A stretch of 64,000 nt of DNA from Gonocerus acuteangulatus (GCA_946811695.1 OX328123.1:119086015-119150014), one strand, 5' to 3'; positions 19,854-28,596 are shown, numbered from the stretch's first letter. Notes: generated from the sequence alone by a model not told the origin. Translations and numbers: made by a program.

Positions 19854-20008
19854 TTCTTTTTCATTTTTTGACCTAAAAAAGTATTCTTTTTACTTCCACA
19901 AATTTCACAAATTCCTTTACCCATGAGTTTTCCATTTTTAGAAGTTTCTTCATGATAATTCTTACTTTCTGTTTGTTTTTTACACTTTACACAATATATA
20001 AGTACCAT
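19850..20008 (-). CDS. Small zinc-ribbon protein (52 aa, DUF5679-like)
   Basis: The frame starts in AATAAATGG at 20,008. It encodes YCVKCKK near the N-terminus and ICEICGSKK near the C-terminus, two CxxC knuckles spaced by about 25 residues with a central NGK-x-MGKG turn. This matches the tiny zinc ribbons common in Polintons, adintoviruses and some large DNA viruses. Function is unknown; a role in DNA or partner binding with the integrase is possible because the stop codon overlaps the integrase start (ATGA). Confidence 0.75.
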   Translation of the reverse strand: MVLIYCVKCKKQTESKNYHEETSKNGKLMGKGICEICGSKKNTFLGQKMKKK

Positions 20009-20025
20009 TTATTATAGGATAAAAT

Positions 20026-20703
20026 CTAGTCTTTAAAATAGATAAATTTCTCTAGTTTATGGATATACTTTCCATTGTTTAATTTATTATATGTATTTAT
20101 CGATAGAAAACCATAATCATCCTCCCAACAATCATTACAAATTTTTTTAAAGCTATCAAAGGATGAAAAATCACTTCCAGCAAAATCTTTATATATCATT
20201 TCAGTGTAATGAAGAGATTGTTTAAAAGAACAAATAAAATTAACATTATTTCTAATAAACTTTCTATCAACTTTACTATAACATTGACTTAAATAAATAC
20301 AAGAAATATTTTTATGTCTACCTCTAACAAAATATTCATTAATTTTTTCATGATTTTCAAATATAATATCATCAAAGATAACTAAACTATTTGGTTCACA
20401 AGTATCTACATTTTCCATTTCTTCAATATCATTATAAAAACACCCTACATCCTCTCCTATTTTATTTCCAATATCACTAAACAACTCAATCATTTCTTGA
20501 TAAATATCTTGATCTAAAGATTTACTACATACATATAATTTAGAATAATCTAACCAATCTCCATAAATAAAATTTGTTAATAAAGTTGTTTTTCCAGAAC
20601 CACTACTACCGATAATTATACATCTTAATGGTAATGGAAAAGGTTTATTGTTAGTCTTATTTTTATCTTCGTGGTAAATTTTTATACGATACTTTTTTTC
20701 CAT
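20026..20703 (-). CDS. FtsK/HerA-type genome packaging ATPase (225 aa)
   Basis: Walker A GSSGSGKTT lies at residues about 32-40 and Walker B as LVIFDDI at about 107-113. A sensor-like IYLSQCY follows near residue 137, and the arginine-rich RGRHKN segment precedes it. This is the A32-like packaging ATPase of Polintons, which in the family drives genome packaging into the capsid. It is transcribed away from the penton gene, with only 24 bp between start codons (20,703 and 20,728). That spacer is AT-rich with TATAAAT on one side and TATATAAG on the other, so it must hold both promoters. Confidence 0.92.
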   Translation of the reverse strand: MEKKYRIKIYHEDKNKTNNKPFPLPLRCIIIGSSGSGKTTLLTNFIYGDWLDYSKLYVCSKSLDQDIYQEMIELFSDIGNKIGEDVGCFYNDIEEMENVDTCEPNSLVIFDDIIFENHEKINEYFVRGRHKNISCIYLSQCYSKVDRKFIRNNVNFICSFKQSLHYTEMIYKDFAGSDFSSFDSFKKICNDCWEDDYGFLSINTYNKLNNGKYIHKLEKFIYFKD

Positions 20704-20727
20704 TATAAATAGAGTAATTTATATAAG
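20704..20727. promoter_or_regulatory. Compact bidirectional promoter between ATPase and penton genes
   Basis: Twenty-four bases separate the divergent start codons and contain TATAAAT next to the ATPase start and TATATAAG next to the penton start. Regulatory elements must overlap the coding ends or lie within this spacer. Confidence 0.5.
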
Positions 20728-21450
20728 ATGAAATTGTTAAAAATAACTGGTAAAACTTCTGAGTTGACTTTGAAATTAGCACATCCAATATTTCTAGACG
20801 AAAATATAAATTATAAAATAGGTCTTGTTGGTTTTTATTCGGATAATAACATTCCTAACATACAAAAAGATTCATTCATTTCATTCGATATTAATAAATC
20901 AAGAAAACATATTAAAATTGAAAAAGGATTTTGGAGTTTAAAAGAAATCGATAATCTAATAAAGAAAGAACTTGTAAACGAAAAGTTCTATATAAAAAGT
21001 AATAATGATGGAAAGGTAAAAATGTTTTCACCGTATCCACTTGATCTGGACGTAAATCTTAAAAACATTTTTGGTTTCGAAATACCAACTAAAAATGAAA
21101 TTTCAACAGATTATGCAAGTAACACAGTACATGTTGGAAAATTCAGACCTAAATTAAGACCTTTTGATGTTATCGAAATTCATTGTAATTTAGTTGAATC
21201 TAGTTTAGTGAGTCATTCTTCTAATGAACACATACATGAAGAAACTGATTTAGTATATAGTTTTTTCCCGAATGTTCCTTTTGAATCAAAGATTTCAGAA
21301 AAACCCTTAGAAATTGTTTATGTTCCAATTAGAAACGATATTCATAAAATTCAAAAAATAAATGTAACTATTAGGAATGAAAGACATGAATTATTAAATA
21401 ATGAAAATGTTAATAATATTATATATTTAAGTCTGATTCATGACAAATAA
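20728..21450 (+). CDS. Minor capsid (penton-like, single jelly-roll) protein (240 aa)
   Basis: The protein starts with strand-rich sequence (LLKITGKTSELTLKLAHPI, then NYKIGLVGFYSDNNIPNI). This is the typical opening of Polinton/adintovirus penton proteins, in which a small jelly-roll occupies the vertices. Later strands include VHVGKFRPKLRPFDVIEIHCN and PLEIVYVPIR. It is next to the packaging ATPase and upstream of the PLA2-bearing gene in the same direction, consistent with a structural module. Confidence 0.82.
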   Translation: MKLLKITGKTSELTLKLAHPIFLDENINYKIGLVGFYSDNNIPNIQKDSFISFDINKSRKHIKIEKGFWSLKEIDNLIKKELVNEKFYIKSNNDGKVKMFSPYPLDLDVNLKNIFGFEIPTKNEISTDYASNTVHVGKFRPKLRPFDVIEIHCNLVESSLVSHSSNEHIHEETDLVYSFFPNVPFESKISEKPLEIVYVPIRNDIHKIQKINVTIRNERHELLNNENVNNIIYLSLIHDK

Positions 21451-21514
21451 ACTTAACGAAATGTTAAACTTAGTTAAATCTAGTTAAACCGTTCTGAACT
21501 TTTTAATATAATAA
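21451..21514. other. Spacer with repeated TTAAAC/GTTAA words
   Basis: The 64-bp gap between the penton gene and the next gene contains TTAACGAAATGTTAA (5-bp arms) and repeated AGTTAAA words. It may be a weak 3'-end hairpin. Confidence 0.35.
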
Positions 21515-22978
21515 ATGGATCCAAAACAAACTATTAAGATAAGAGATAGATTAATTAAAAAATTTGAACATGCCAGAAAACAAAGAATACTTGAAGAAGA
21601 TTTAAAAGGTAAAGAATATTTACCGATAACGAGTGCAATCAATAAACTTGATAATACTTTTAATGAAAAGATTTCTCAAGTCGACAAGAGTATAAAAAAT
21701 GTGTTAGAACAAAATAAAACATTAATTACAGATCTTGTACCGTTTACAAGAAACATAGCAGATATGGAAATTCCACCTTCGGGAGAAGAAACATCTTTTG
21801 AAGGAGAATTATACGATAAAGATACACCACTTGCAAAAAGTACACCTTTTTCAAAAGACAAAAAGAGAGTTACATTTGTTCCAATGGAAAAAGTTTCAGA
21901 AGACGAGTCAGATTTAAGTGAAGACAGTTTAAATGAATCAGATACTCCATTGAATATTTCATCATCTGTTATCGGTCAAATAATTGGTCCTCTTGGAGCA
22001 ACATATTTACCAAAACTAACTGATAAACATTATGGAATTACTTACGATGAAAAAAAATTATTTTTTAAAATCGGAAAGAATAAAGTTAATATAGATGGAA
22101 ATGATTTAATTATTGATGGAAAAAAATATATTGGAACAAAAGGATTATGGGTTCTCTTAACACAAAATTATGAAAACTTATTTGATAATAAAGGTGAAAA
22201 ATTATATTCACCAGAAGAATTTAATACCTATAAAGAAATTTTAATTAATAGTGAGGTTTTATATAACAAAAATAACTCATCAACAAATAGACCAAAAGCT
22301 CCACAATCAAAAAAATATAAAAATTTATTAAAACCTATATACGAAGAATTAAAGACCATTCCGGTTACCGGAAAAGGAATAGTTAATTATAATGAACATT
22401 CTGTTATGTATATACAAAATTTGAATGAATTGATTTCAAGATTGAATTTAATATATGCTTCAGAATTGGCTGGAGATAATAATTTTCATAATGAAAAAGT
22501 CGGTATTATCAGATTTTTAACAAATCTTTTAGAAAAACATATTGATGATCGAAAAGGAACTGAATATTTAATAAGATTAGTGAATGCTCTTCCACATAAA
22601 ATAATTAAGGATGAAACTATAGGATCTGGATTGTTTAATAAAATATTAAGTGGATTACCATTTGAATTACATTATCCGGGTTATAACTATTTAGGTCCAG
22701 GTACTAAATTAAATGAAAGATTGGAAAGAGGTGATAAACCAATTAATAAATTAGATGAAGCTGCAAAAGAACATGATATATCTTATAGAGATCATAAAGA
22801 AGTATCAGATAGACATATCGCAGACAAAATTTTAGAAAATAAAGCATGGGAAAGAGTTATTTCGAGTGATGCTGATATAGGAGAAAGAACTGCGGCATAT
22901 TTGACAACGAATGCAATGAAAATTAAAAGACATTTAGGAATGGGTTTGATACATTCAGAATTTGATATATTTCAGTAG
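21515..22978 (+). CDS. PLA2-domain virion protein with Polinton-specific central domain (487 aa)
   Basis: Three regions are visible. Residues 1-150 are a charged, acidic linker region (EDESDLSEDSLNES). About 150-265 contains HYGITYDEKK, VNIDGNDLIIDGKKYIGT and GLWVLLT, a conserved Polinton domain (I believe the one called DUF8207). Residues about 375-455 form a parvovirus-type phospholipase A2 domain: the calcium loop YLGPG at 392-396 and the catalytic LDEAAKEHDISY at 413-424, with His420-Asp421. In parvoviruses this domain breaches endosomal membranes during entry, so a role in delivery of the particle is inferred. A hairpin lies 43 bp past the stop. Confidence 0.82.
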   Translation: MDPKQTIKIRDRLIKKFEHARKQRILEEDLKGKEYLPITSAINKLDNTFNEKISQVDKSIKNVLEQNKTLITDLVPFTRNIADMEIPPSGEETSFEGELYDKDTPLAKSTPFSKDKKRVTFVPMEKVSEDESDLSEDSLNESDTPLNISSSVIGQIIGPLGATYLPKLTDKHYGITYDEKKLFFKIGKNKVNIDGNDLIIDGKKYIGTKGLWVLLTQNYENLFDNKGEKLYSPEEFNTYKEILINSEVLYNKNNSSTNRPKAPQSKKYKNLLKPIYEELKTIPVTGKGIVNYNEHSVMYIQNLNELISRLNLIYASELAGDNNFHNEKVGIIRFLTNLLEKHIDDRKGTEYLIRLVNALPHKIIKDETIGSGLFNKILSGLPFELHYPGYNYLGPGTKLNERLERGDKPINKLDEAAKEHDISYRDHKEVSDRHIADKILENKAWERVISSDADIGERTAAYLTTNAMKIKRHLGMGLIHSEFDIFQ

Positions 22979-23020
22979 AAACAATTTATATTAACTTTTT
23001 ATCAACCTGCAAAAATTTCA

Positions 23021-23046
23021 AAGGGGTCGGAAATCACGACCCCCTT
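23021..23046 (+). terminator. GC-rich hairpin after the PLA2 gene
   Basis: AAGGGGTCG and CGACCCCCTT pair around an 8-nt loop, in otherwise very AT-rich DNA, 43 bp past the stop codon. It is placed like the hairpin after PolB. Confidence 0.6.
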
Positions 23047-23093
23047 GTTTTTGAAGAATTTGAATATAAATATAGAATTTTTTAAAACTATAA

Positions 23094-23237
23094 ATGAAGA
23101 AGGTAAGATTTAATGATCTTGTAACTATTTATGAAATACCTTATGAATGTAGAATTAATTTTAATTTAATCAATAATCAGAGGTTTAAAATGAGAATATT
23201 TGAGTTTGAAAAGATATTTAACAAAATATTTCGATGA
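23094..23237 (+). CDS. Small protein resembling the PPP1R15/GADD34 core (47 aa)
   Basis: The frame runs from an ATG in TATAAATGA to a TGA at 23,237. Residues 3-6 are KVRF, the protein phosphatase 1 docking motif, followed by a VTIYEI strand. Residues 30-35 are RFKMRI, which resembles the RFxxRI element by which PPP1R15 proteins engage eIF2-alpha. Several large animal DNA viruses carry compact proteins of this design that dephosphorylate eIF2-alpha and keep translation running. The order and spacing fit, but the match is short and the intervening aromatic/acidic segment is diverged. Chance or a different PP1 ligand remains possible. Confidence 0.5.
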   Translation: MKKVRFNDLVTIYEIPYECRINFNLINNQRFKMRIFEFEKIFNKIFR

Positions 23238-23272
23238 TAAATTTTATATTGATAAAAATTATTTCTAAATAA

Positions 23273-23986
23273 ATGGAAGACCTGAAAAATAAGACAGTTA
23301 AAGATTTACAAAAAATATGTAAAGAAAATAAATATCAGGGTTATTCTAAACTGAGAAAACAATCATTAATTGATTTAATATTAGAAAAATCTAAAACTAA
23401 AGAAAAATTAAGTGATAAAAAAATAGTTGAATTAAGACGTTTGGGAAGTCAGTATAAAATAAAAAATTATTATAACATGAAGAAATCTGTTTTAATTAAG
23501 TTATTAGAAGAAAAAGAATCTATGGAAGAATTTAAATTACCTCCACATTACGAAGACGAATTTGAATTAACTTCAGTTTATGGAGACGATTTAAAAAATT
23601 CAGATACAGAAGGAAACTTTATAGATGAAAATTTGGATCATGGAGAAATGGAAATGTGTAGTATATGTGGAAGGTATAGTGTATTAAATAATAATTGTTA
23701 TAATTGTGTAACAGACATTAAAATAGGTAAATATAATCGTAAATCGTATAGAATAAATAGATTTCGTAAAAAATTGAATAATTTAATAGAAAATGTTAAT
23801 GATAAGGTTGAAATTGAAAAAATATTTGAAACTTTTATTAATAATTATAGAGGTAAATATATACCTTATAAATATTTAGTAAAAAAGATTGCAGATTATT
23901 TAAAAGTAGGAAATAATATTGAAATTAAGGAAACTAAGAGAATGGTGAAAATATGGAATAACTTTGAATATAAATTAATCTATTAG
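23273..23986 (+). CDS. SAP-like and zinc-ribbon protein, paralogue 1 (237 aa)
   Basis: Residues 1-38 (TVKDLQKICKENKYQGYSKL, then SLIDLILE) and 47-80 (KIVELRRLGSQYKIKNYYNM, then VLIKLLEE) are two SAP-like helix-extended-helix modules of the kind also found at the start of PolB. An acidic linker follows. Cys129, Cys132, Cys142 and Cys145 form a zinc ribbon, and the C-terminal helical region has IEKIFETFINNYRGKYIPYK and KKIADYL. That region is shared with the next gene, so they are paralogues. The layout faintly recalls VLTF3-type late transcription factors, a tentative idea. The start is in AATAAATGG. Confidence 0.7.
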   Translation: MEDLKNKTVKDLQKICKENKYQGYSKLRKQSLIDLILEKSKTKEKLSDKKIVELRRLGSQYKIKNYYNMKKSVLIKLLEEKESMEEFKLPPHYEDEFELTSVYGDDLKNSDTEGNFIDENLDHGEMEMCSICGRYSVLNNNCYNCVTDIKIGKYNRKSYRINRFRKKLNNLIENVNDKVEIEKIFETFINNYRGKYIPYKYLVKKIADYLKVGNNIEIKETKRMVKIWNNFEYKLIY

Positions 23987-24020
23987 AGAGTATATTTTAA
24001 AACAAATGATGATGTAAAAT

Positions 24021-24056
24021 TTTGTAAGATCTAAAAAAGTTCGTTCCTAATAAATG
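24021..24056 (+). promoter_or_regulatory. Degenerate early-type motif before paralogue 2
   Basis: TTTGTAAGATCTAAAAAAG followed by TTCGTTCCTAATAAATGG corresponds position by position to the motif before BRO and PolB, with several changes in the first half. Confidence 0.5.
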
Positions 24057-24470
24057 GAGGAATTAGAACCTTTCGAATTTCGTCAGATCTGTTGTAAACA
24101 ATCGGTATTAGATAATCGTTGTTATAGTTGTTATCCACCAACAAGAAATCCTCATAATAATTTTAAATATAGACAGAGATATTTTCATGAACATTTATTA
24201 CAGTTAATAGATGAACCTGAAGATAGAATTAAAATTGAAGAAGTGTTTGAAGTTTTTAATGAAAATTATAAACGAAAAGCCCTACCATATAAATTTTTTA
24301 TTGCAAAAATTGCAGATCTATTAGAAATTAAACATAATGTTCGAATAAGAAAATTTAAGAGAAATGAAGAATTGTGGAATGAATTTTTAGAGATGAAACC
24401 ATTTGAGATAATTGAAAAGAAAAACCAATTTAGAGGATATATTTTGAATCAGTTTAAAAAAATGTATTAA
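24054..24470 (+). CDS. Zinc-ribbon paralogue 2, lacking SAP modules and one cysteine (138 aa)
   Basis: The protein aligns with the C-terminal part of the gene at 23,273: ICCKQSVLDNRCYSC replaces the zinc ribbon, and IEEVFEVFNENYKRKALPYK and AKIADLLEI match the helical part. The first ribbon cysteine is replaced by Arg10, leaving Cys13/14, Cys23 and Cys26. Metal binding may therefore be altered. The N-terminal SAP-like part is absent. It sits 67 bp after its paralogue and 49 bp before PolB, so local tandem duplication is the simplest origin. Confidence 0.7.
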   Translation: MEELEPFEFRQICCKQSVLDNRCYSCYPPTRNPHNNFKYRQRYFHEHLLQLIDEPEDRIKIEEVFEVFNENYKRKALPYKFFIAKIADLLEIKHNVRIRKFKRNEELWNEFLEMKPFEIIEKKNQFRGYILNQFKKMY

Positions 24471-24488
24471 TTTCTAGGATGGAAAAAT

Positions 24489-24522
24489 TTGCAGGATTTA
24501 AAAAGTTCATTTCTAATAAATG
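24489..24522 (+). promoter_or_regulatory. Early-type promoter motif of PolB
   Basis: TTGCAGGATTTAAAAA followed by GTTCATTTCTAATAAATGG ends at the PolB start codon. It is nearly identical to the motifs before BRO and the right TIR gene. Confidence 0.65.
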
Positions 24523-27500
24523 GAGAACCAACTGAGAAGTCAAACTCTCAAAAACCTTCGAGATTACTGTAAATCTCACAATATTAAAGGATATTTTAAA
24601 TATAATAAGAAAGATGATCTTATAAATCATATTATTGATGAAATAGAGAAAAAGAAATTTATAAATGAATTCAATTTTGATTCTAGTTTGTTTTCTAGAC
24701 CAAAACCTGATAAAAACTTTGAATTATGGACGATGAAACAATTACAAGATTATTGTAGATCACGTAATATTAAAGGATTTTCAAAATTAAAGAATAAATC
24801 TGATCTTATTAAGTTGATCACTAATGATGAAAAAAGAAAGAAAAACCGAAAGAGATTAATAAATGAATCCATTAAAAAATCGATAAATCAATCCAAAAAA
24901 ACATCAATAAATGAATTCAATTTCCATCCAAGTTTATTTTCAAAACCTAAACCTCCTAGGGAAAAACAAATCAAATGTGATGATTGTAATAAATATTATA
25001 AAAAATCGTATAAAGAGAAACATATTGAATCTTTAGCACACAAGAAAGTAAACATTAATGATGAACAAGAAATTCAGGAAATTGAAACAGCTTATGAATC
25101 AAGATTAAAAACCTATATAGTTAGGAATATGGAAGGATTTTTTCATCCGAGAGAATTCTTGGAAGATAAAAGAAATATAATAATCGATAAGATAACTGAA
25201 AATGTAAAAAATATGGATTTGAAAGTTAATCTTAAATTTTTCCTTACCTTTAAAAAAAGGGGGGGAGAAAAATGGTTTGGTGGAGCACACTATTTTCTGG
25301 AAGAATTTTCATTTAAAACTAAAAATGAAATCATATTACAATCTTCAGATCTAAATACATTTTATGATAGTGCTATTGAGAAATTGATAAAAGAAATGGA
25401 TGATTTTGAAAAAAATGGTTCAGGATGGGAGTTAGTAAGTATTGATTATTTAGAACTTCGAATCAATAAATATAATCCATTGAGAGGTTCTTCATATATC
25501 GATTTACCAGAAAAAATAAAATCTAAAAAAGCAATTATTAATGTAAAAAATAATGATAATAAATGTTTTATGTGGTCAGTTCTATCAGCATTACATCCAG
25601 TAGACAAGGATCCTCAAAGAGTTACAAAATATGAAATGTATAAAGATGAATTAAATTTTGATGGAATCAACTTCCCAGTTTCCTTTAAAGATATTAGTAA
25701 ATTTGAAAAACAAAACGATATATCTATAAATGTATATGGGTATGAAGAATCTGTTCATCCTTTAAGAATTACAAAACATAAATTAGATAAACATGTAAAT
25801 TTATTTTATATTAAAGATAATGAAAATGATCATTACTGTTGGATTAAAGATCTTTCTCGATTGATCAAAACACAACTAACAAATATGAAAGTAAAAATTT
25901 ATCCATGTGAAAGATGTTTAAGATATTATTATTCAGCTGAAAAATTAGAAAATCATGAACTTGATTGTAAAACTAAAACGGCGGTAAAAATTGAAATGCC
26001 GAAAAAAGGTGAATATTTAAATTTCAAAAATTATAACAGATCGTTAAGAGTTCCTTTCGTAATATATGCAGATTTTGAATGTTTAACTAAAAAAATTGAT
26101 AATTGTCAACCTGATTCATCAGGTTCTTATACTATGAAATATCAAAAACATGAACCAAATAGTTTTTGTTATTATATAAAATATCAAAATTATGATTACA
26201 AACAACCTGTAGTATATAGAGGATCTGATTGTACTGATAAATTTGTAGAAATGATTCATGAGGAAGTTAAAAATATTCAAAAGATTTATGAAGAAATTAA
26301 ACCGTTGGAGATGACTTTTGAAGAAGAAAAACAGTTTCAGAAAACTGATATTTGTCATATATGTGAAAAGGATATAATAACATGGAATAATTATAAGAAA
26401 TATGGGGAAAAACCTATTGGGATATTAGGAAAAAAGGTAAGAGATCATGATCATTTAACTGGAAAATATCGAGGTCCGGCTCATGAAATTTGTAATTTGA
26501 ATTATAAAAATCCTTCCTTTGTTCCAGTATTCATTCATAATTTATCTGGATATGATGCACATCTATTTGTTAAAGCGATGGGGAAATTTAAAGAAAATAT
26601 TGAGGTAATTCCAAATACTGAAGAAAAATATATTTCATTCACACAGAAAGTTGATAAATTAGAAATTAGATTTGTTGATTCATTCAGATTTATGGCTTCG
26701 AGTTTAGATTCATTATCTACGAACTTAAGAAAAATTCCTGAAGAAATGAAAGGTAAAAAGTTAGAAGAATATAAATTCTTGAAATCTATGTTTAGAGAAA
26801 CCAGTAAATATTATAAAGATGAAAAATTAGATTTGATTACGAGAAAAGGTGTGTATCCTTATGATTACATGGATTCAGAAGAAAAATTTGAAGAGTCAAA
26901 ATTACCTTCAATCGAAGAATTTTATAGTAAATTGAATGATTGTGATATTTCTGAAAACGATTATAAACATGCGAAAAAAGTATGGAAAACATTTGAAATT
27001 AGAAATTTAGGAGAGTATTCAGATTTATATGTTAAATCAGATGTTTTAATATTGTCTGATATATTTGAAAATTTTAGAGATGTCTGTTTAAAAACTTATA
27101 AACTTGATCCAGCTTGGTATTTTACAGCTCCAGGATTATCTTGGGATGCAATGTTAAAAACGACAGAAATCGAGTTGGAATTATTAAGTGATTATGATAT
27201 GATTTTGATGTTGGAAAAAGGAACTCGTGGTGGAATATCTCAATGTTGTAATAGATATTCTAAAGCAAATAATAAATATATGAAAAAATATGATAAAAAT
27301 CTACCATCTAGTTATTTAATGTATTTAGATGCAAATAATTTGTATGGTTGGGCGATGAGTCAATATTTACCTTATGGAGGATTTAAATGGATAAAACCAG
27401 AAGAAATGGAAAATTTAGATGATGATTCAGAGAAAGGTTATATACTAGAAGTTGATCTTGAATATCCAAAAGAGTTACATGATGATCATTCTGATTTACC

Positions 27501-28518
27501 TCTAGCTCCAGAAAATGGAATACCAGGTAATTCAAAACATGTAAAATTATTAACGACATTATTTGATAAAGAAAAATATGTGATTCATTACAGAAATTTA
27601 AAACAATGTTTGGATATGGGATTAAAGCTAAAAAAAGTTCATAGGGTATTAGAATTTAAACAATCGAATTGGTTACAAAAATATATTGATCTCAATACAA
27701 AAATGAGAACTAGAGCTGTAAATGATTTTGAAAAAGATTTCTATAAACTAATGAATAATTCAGTGTTTGGAAAAACTATGGAAAATATAAGAAAACGAAT
27801 TGATGTGAAATTGTGTAATAATTATGGGAAAGTTGAGAAATTAATATCAAAACCAAATTTTAAAGGAAGAACAATATTTGATGAAAATCTATCAGCAATT
27901 CATATGAACAAAACAAAAGTTAAATTTAATAAACCGATTTATGTAGGAATGAGTATTCTAGATTTATCGAAACATTTAATGTACGATTTTCATTACAATA
28001 CTATGAAACGGAAATATGGAAATGATCTTAAATTAATGTACATGGACACAGACAGTCTTATATATAATATTAAAACAGACGATTTTTATGAAGACATGAA
28101 AAAAATGATTGATCTGTTCGATACTTCAGATTTTCCTGTTGATAACAGATTCAATATACCTAGAGTAAATAAGAAAGTATTAGGTAAAATGAAAGATGAA
28201 AATAATGGAGTTATTATGACAGAATTTATTGGATTAAGATCTAAAATGTATTCTCATAAAAATGAGATATCTATTTGTAAGAAATCAAAAGGTATTAAGA
28301 AATGTGTTGTAAATAAGAAAATATCATTTGAAGATTATAAAGATTGTTTATTCAATAAAAGAGTTCATTATAGAACAATGAATCAAATCAGGAGTTATAA
28401 ACATGAGATATATTCAATTCAAGTTAATAAAAAAGCTTTATCACCAGATGATGATAAACGTTATATTTTAGAAGATGGAATCCATACTAGAGCATTAGGA
28501 CATTATAAAAATATTTAA
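24520..28518 (+). CDS. Protein-primed type DNA polymerase B (1332 aa) with SAP-like N-terminus
   Basis: Two SAP-like modules at about 5-40 (TLKNLRDYCKSHNIKGYFKY) and 70-105 (MKQLQDYCRSRNIKGFSKL) precede a C2H2 finger at about 150-175. The exonuclease motifs are YADFECL (about 515), HNLSGYDAH (about 673) and YVKSDVLILSD (about 838). Polymerase motif A is LDANNLYGWAM (about 935), motif B is NNSVFGKTM (about 1078) and motif C is YMDTDSL (about 1175). All catalytic aspartates are present. A cysteine/histidine insertion (CHICEKD, then KVRDHDHLTGKYRG) lies before exo II, as in other Polinton polymerases. The enzyme should copy the linear element from a protein primer. It looks intact. Confidence 0.97.
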   Translation: MENQLRSQTLKNLRDYCKSHNIKGYFKYNKKDDLINHIIDEIEKKKFINEFNFDSSLFSRPKPDKNFELWTMKQLQDYCRSRNIKGFSKLKNKSDLIKLITNDEKRKKNRKRLINESIKKSINQSKKTSINEFNFHPSLFSKPKPPREKQIKCDDCNKYYKKSYKEKHIESLAHKKVNINDEQEIQEIETAYESRLKTYIVRNMEGFFHPREFLEDKRNIIIDKITENVKNMDLKVNLKFFLTFKKRGGEKWFGGAHYFLEEFSFKTKNEIILQSSDLNTFYDSAIEKLIKEMDDFEKNGSGWELVSIDYLELRINKYNPLRGSSYIDLPEKIKSKKAIINVKNNDNKCFMWSVLSALHPVDKDPQRVTKYEMYKDELNFDGINFPVSFKDISKFEKQNDISINVYGYEESVHPLRITKHKLDKHVNLFYIKDNENDHYCWIKDLSRLIKTQLTNMKVKIYPCERCLRYYYSAEKLENHELDCKTKTAVKIEMPKKGEYLNFKNYNRSLRVPFVIYADFECLTKKIDNCQPDSSGSYTMKYQKHEPNSFCYYIKYQNYDYKQPVVYRGSDCTDKFVEMIHEEVKNIQKIYEEIKPLEMTFEEEKQFQKTDICHICEKDIITWNNYKKYGEKPIGILGKKVRDHDHLTGKYRGPAHEICNLNYKNPSFVPVFIHNLSGYDAHLFVKAMGKFKENIEVIPNTEEKYISFTQKVDKLEIRFVDSFRFMASSLDSLSTNLRKIPEEMKGKKLEEYKFLKSMFRETSKYYKDEKLDLITRKGVYPYDYMDSEEKFEESKLPSIEEFYSKLNDCDISENDYKHAKKVWKTFEIRNLGEYSDLYVKSDVLILSDIFENFRDVCLKTYKLDPAWYFTAPGLSWDAMLKTTEIELELLSDYDMILMLEKGTRGGISQCCNRYSKANNKYMKKYDKNLPSSYLMYLDANNLYGWAMSQYLPYGGFKWIKPEEMENLDDDSEKGYILEVDLEYPKELHDDHSDLPLAPENGIPGNSKHVKLLTTLFDKEKYVIHYRNLKQCLDMGLKLKKVHRVLEFKQSNWLQKYIDLNTKMRTRAVNDFEKDFYKLMNNSVFGKTMENIRKRIDVKLCNNYGKVEKLISKPNFKGRTIFDENLSAIHMNKTKVKFNKPIYVGMSILDLSKHLMYDFHYNTMKRKYGNDLKLMYMDTDSLIYNIKTDDFYEDMKKMIDLFDTSDFPVDNRFNIPRVNKKVLGKMKDENNGVIMTEFIGLRSKMYSHKNEISICKKSKGIKKCVVNKKISFEDYKDCLFNKRVHYRTMNQIRSYKHEIYSIQVNKKALSPDDDKRYILEDGIHTRALGHYKNI

Positions 28519-28558
28519 ATAGATTTTAAATAAGAATCTTATAAATTAATATCTTTAA

Positions 28559-28596
28559 ATGTTAAAGAAGTAAGAATATATCTTACTTCTTAACAT
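28559..28596 (+). terminator. Long hairpin after PolB
   Basis: ATGTTAAAGAAGTAAGA and TCTTACTTCTTAACAT pair over 16 bp with one bulged A and a 5-nt loop, 41 bp past the PolB stop. It probably marks an mRNA 3' end. Confidence 0.65.

Noticed and set aside
22990..23020. Reverse-orientation copy of the TTGCAGG motif as a promoter
   Set aside because: CCTGCAAAAATTTC reads as an inverted partial motif, but no gene starts downstream in that direction, so I do not count it with the promoter set.
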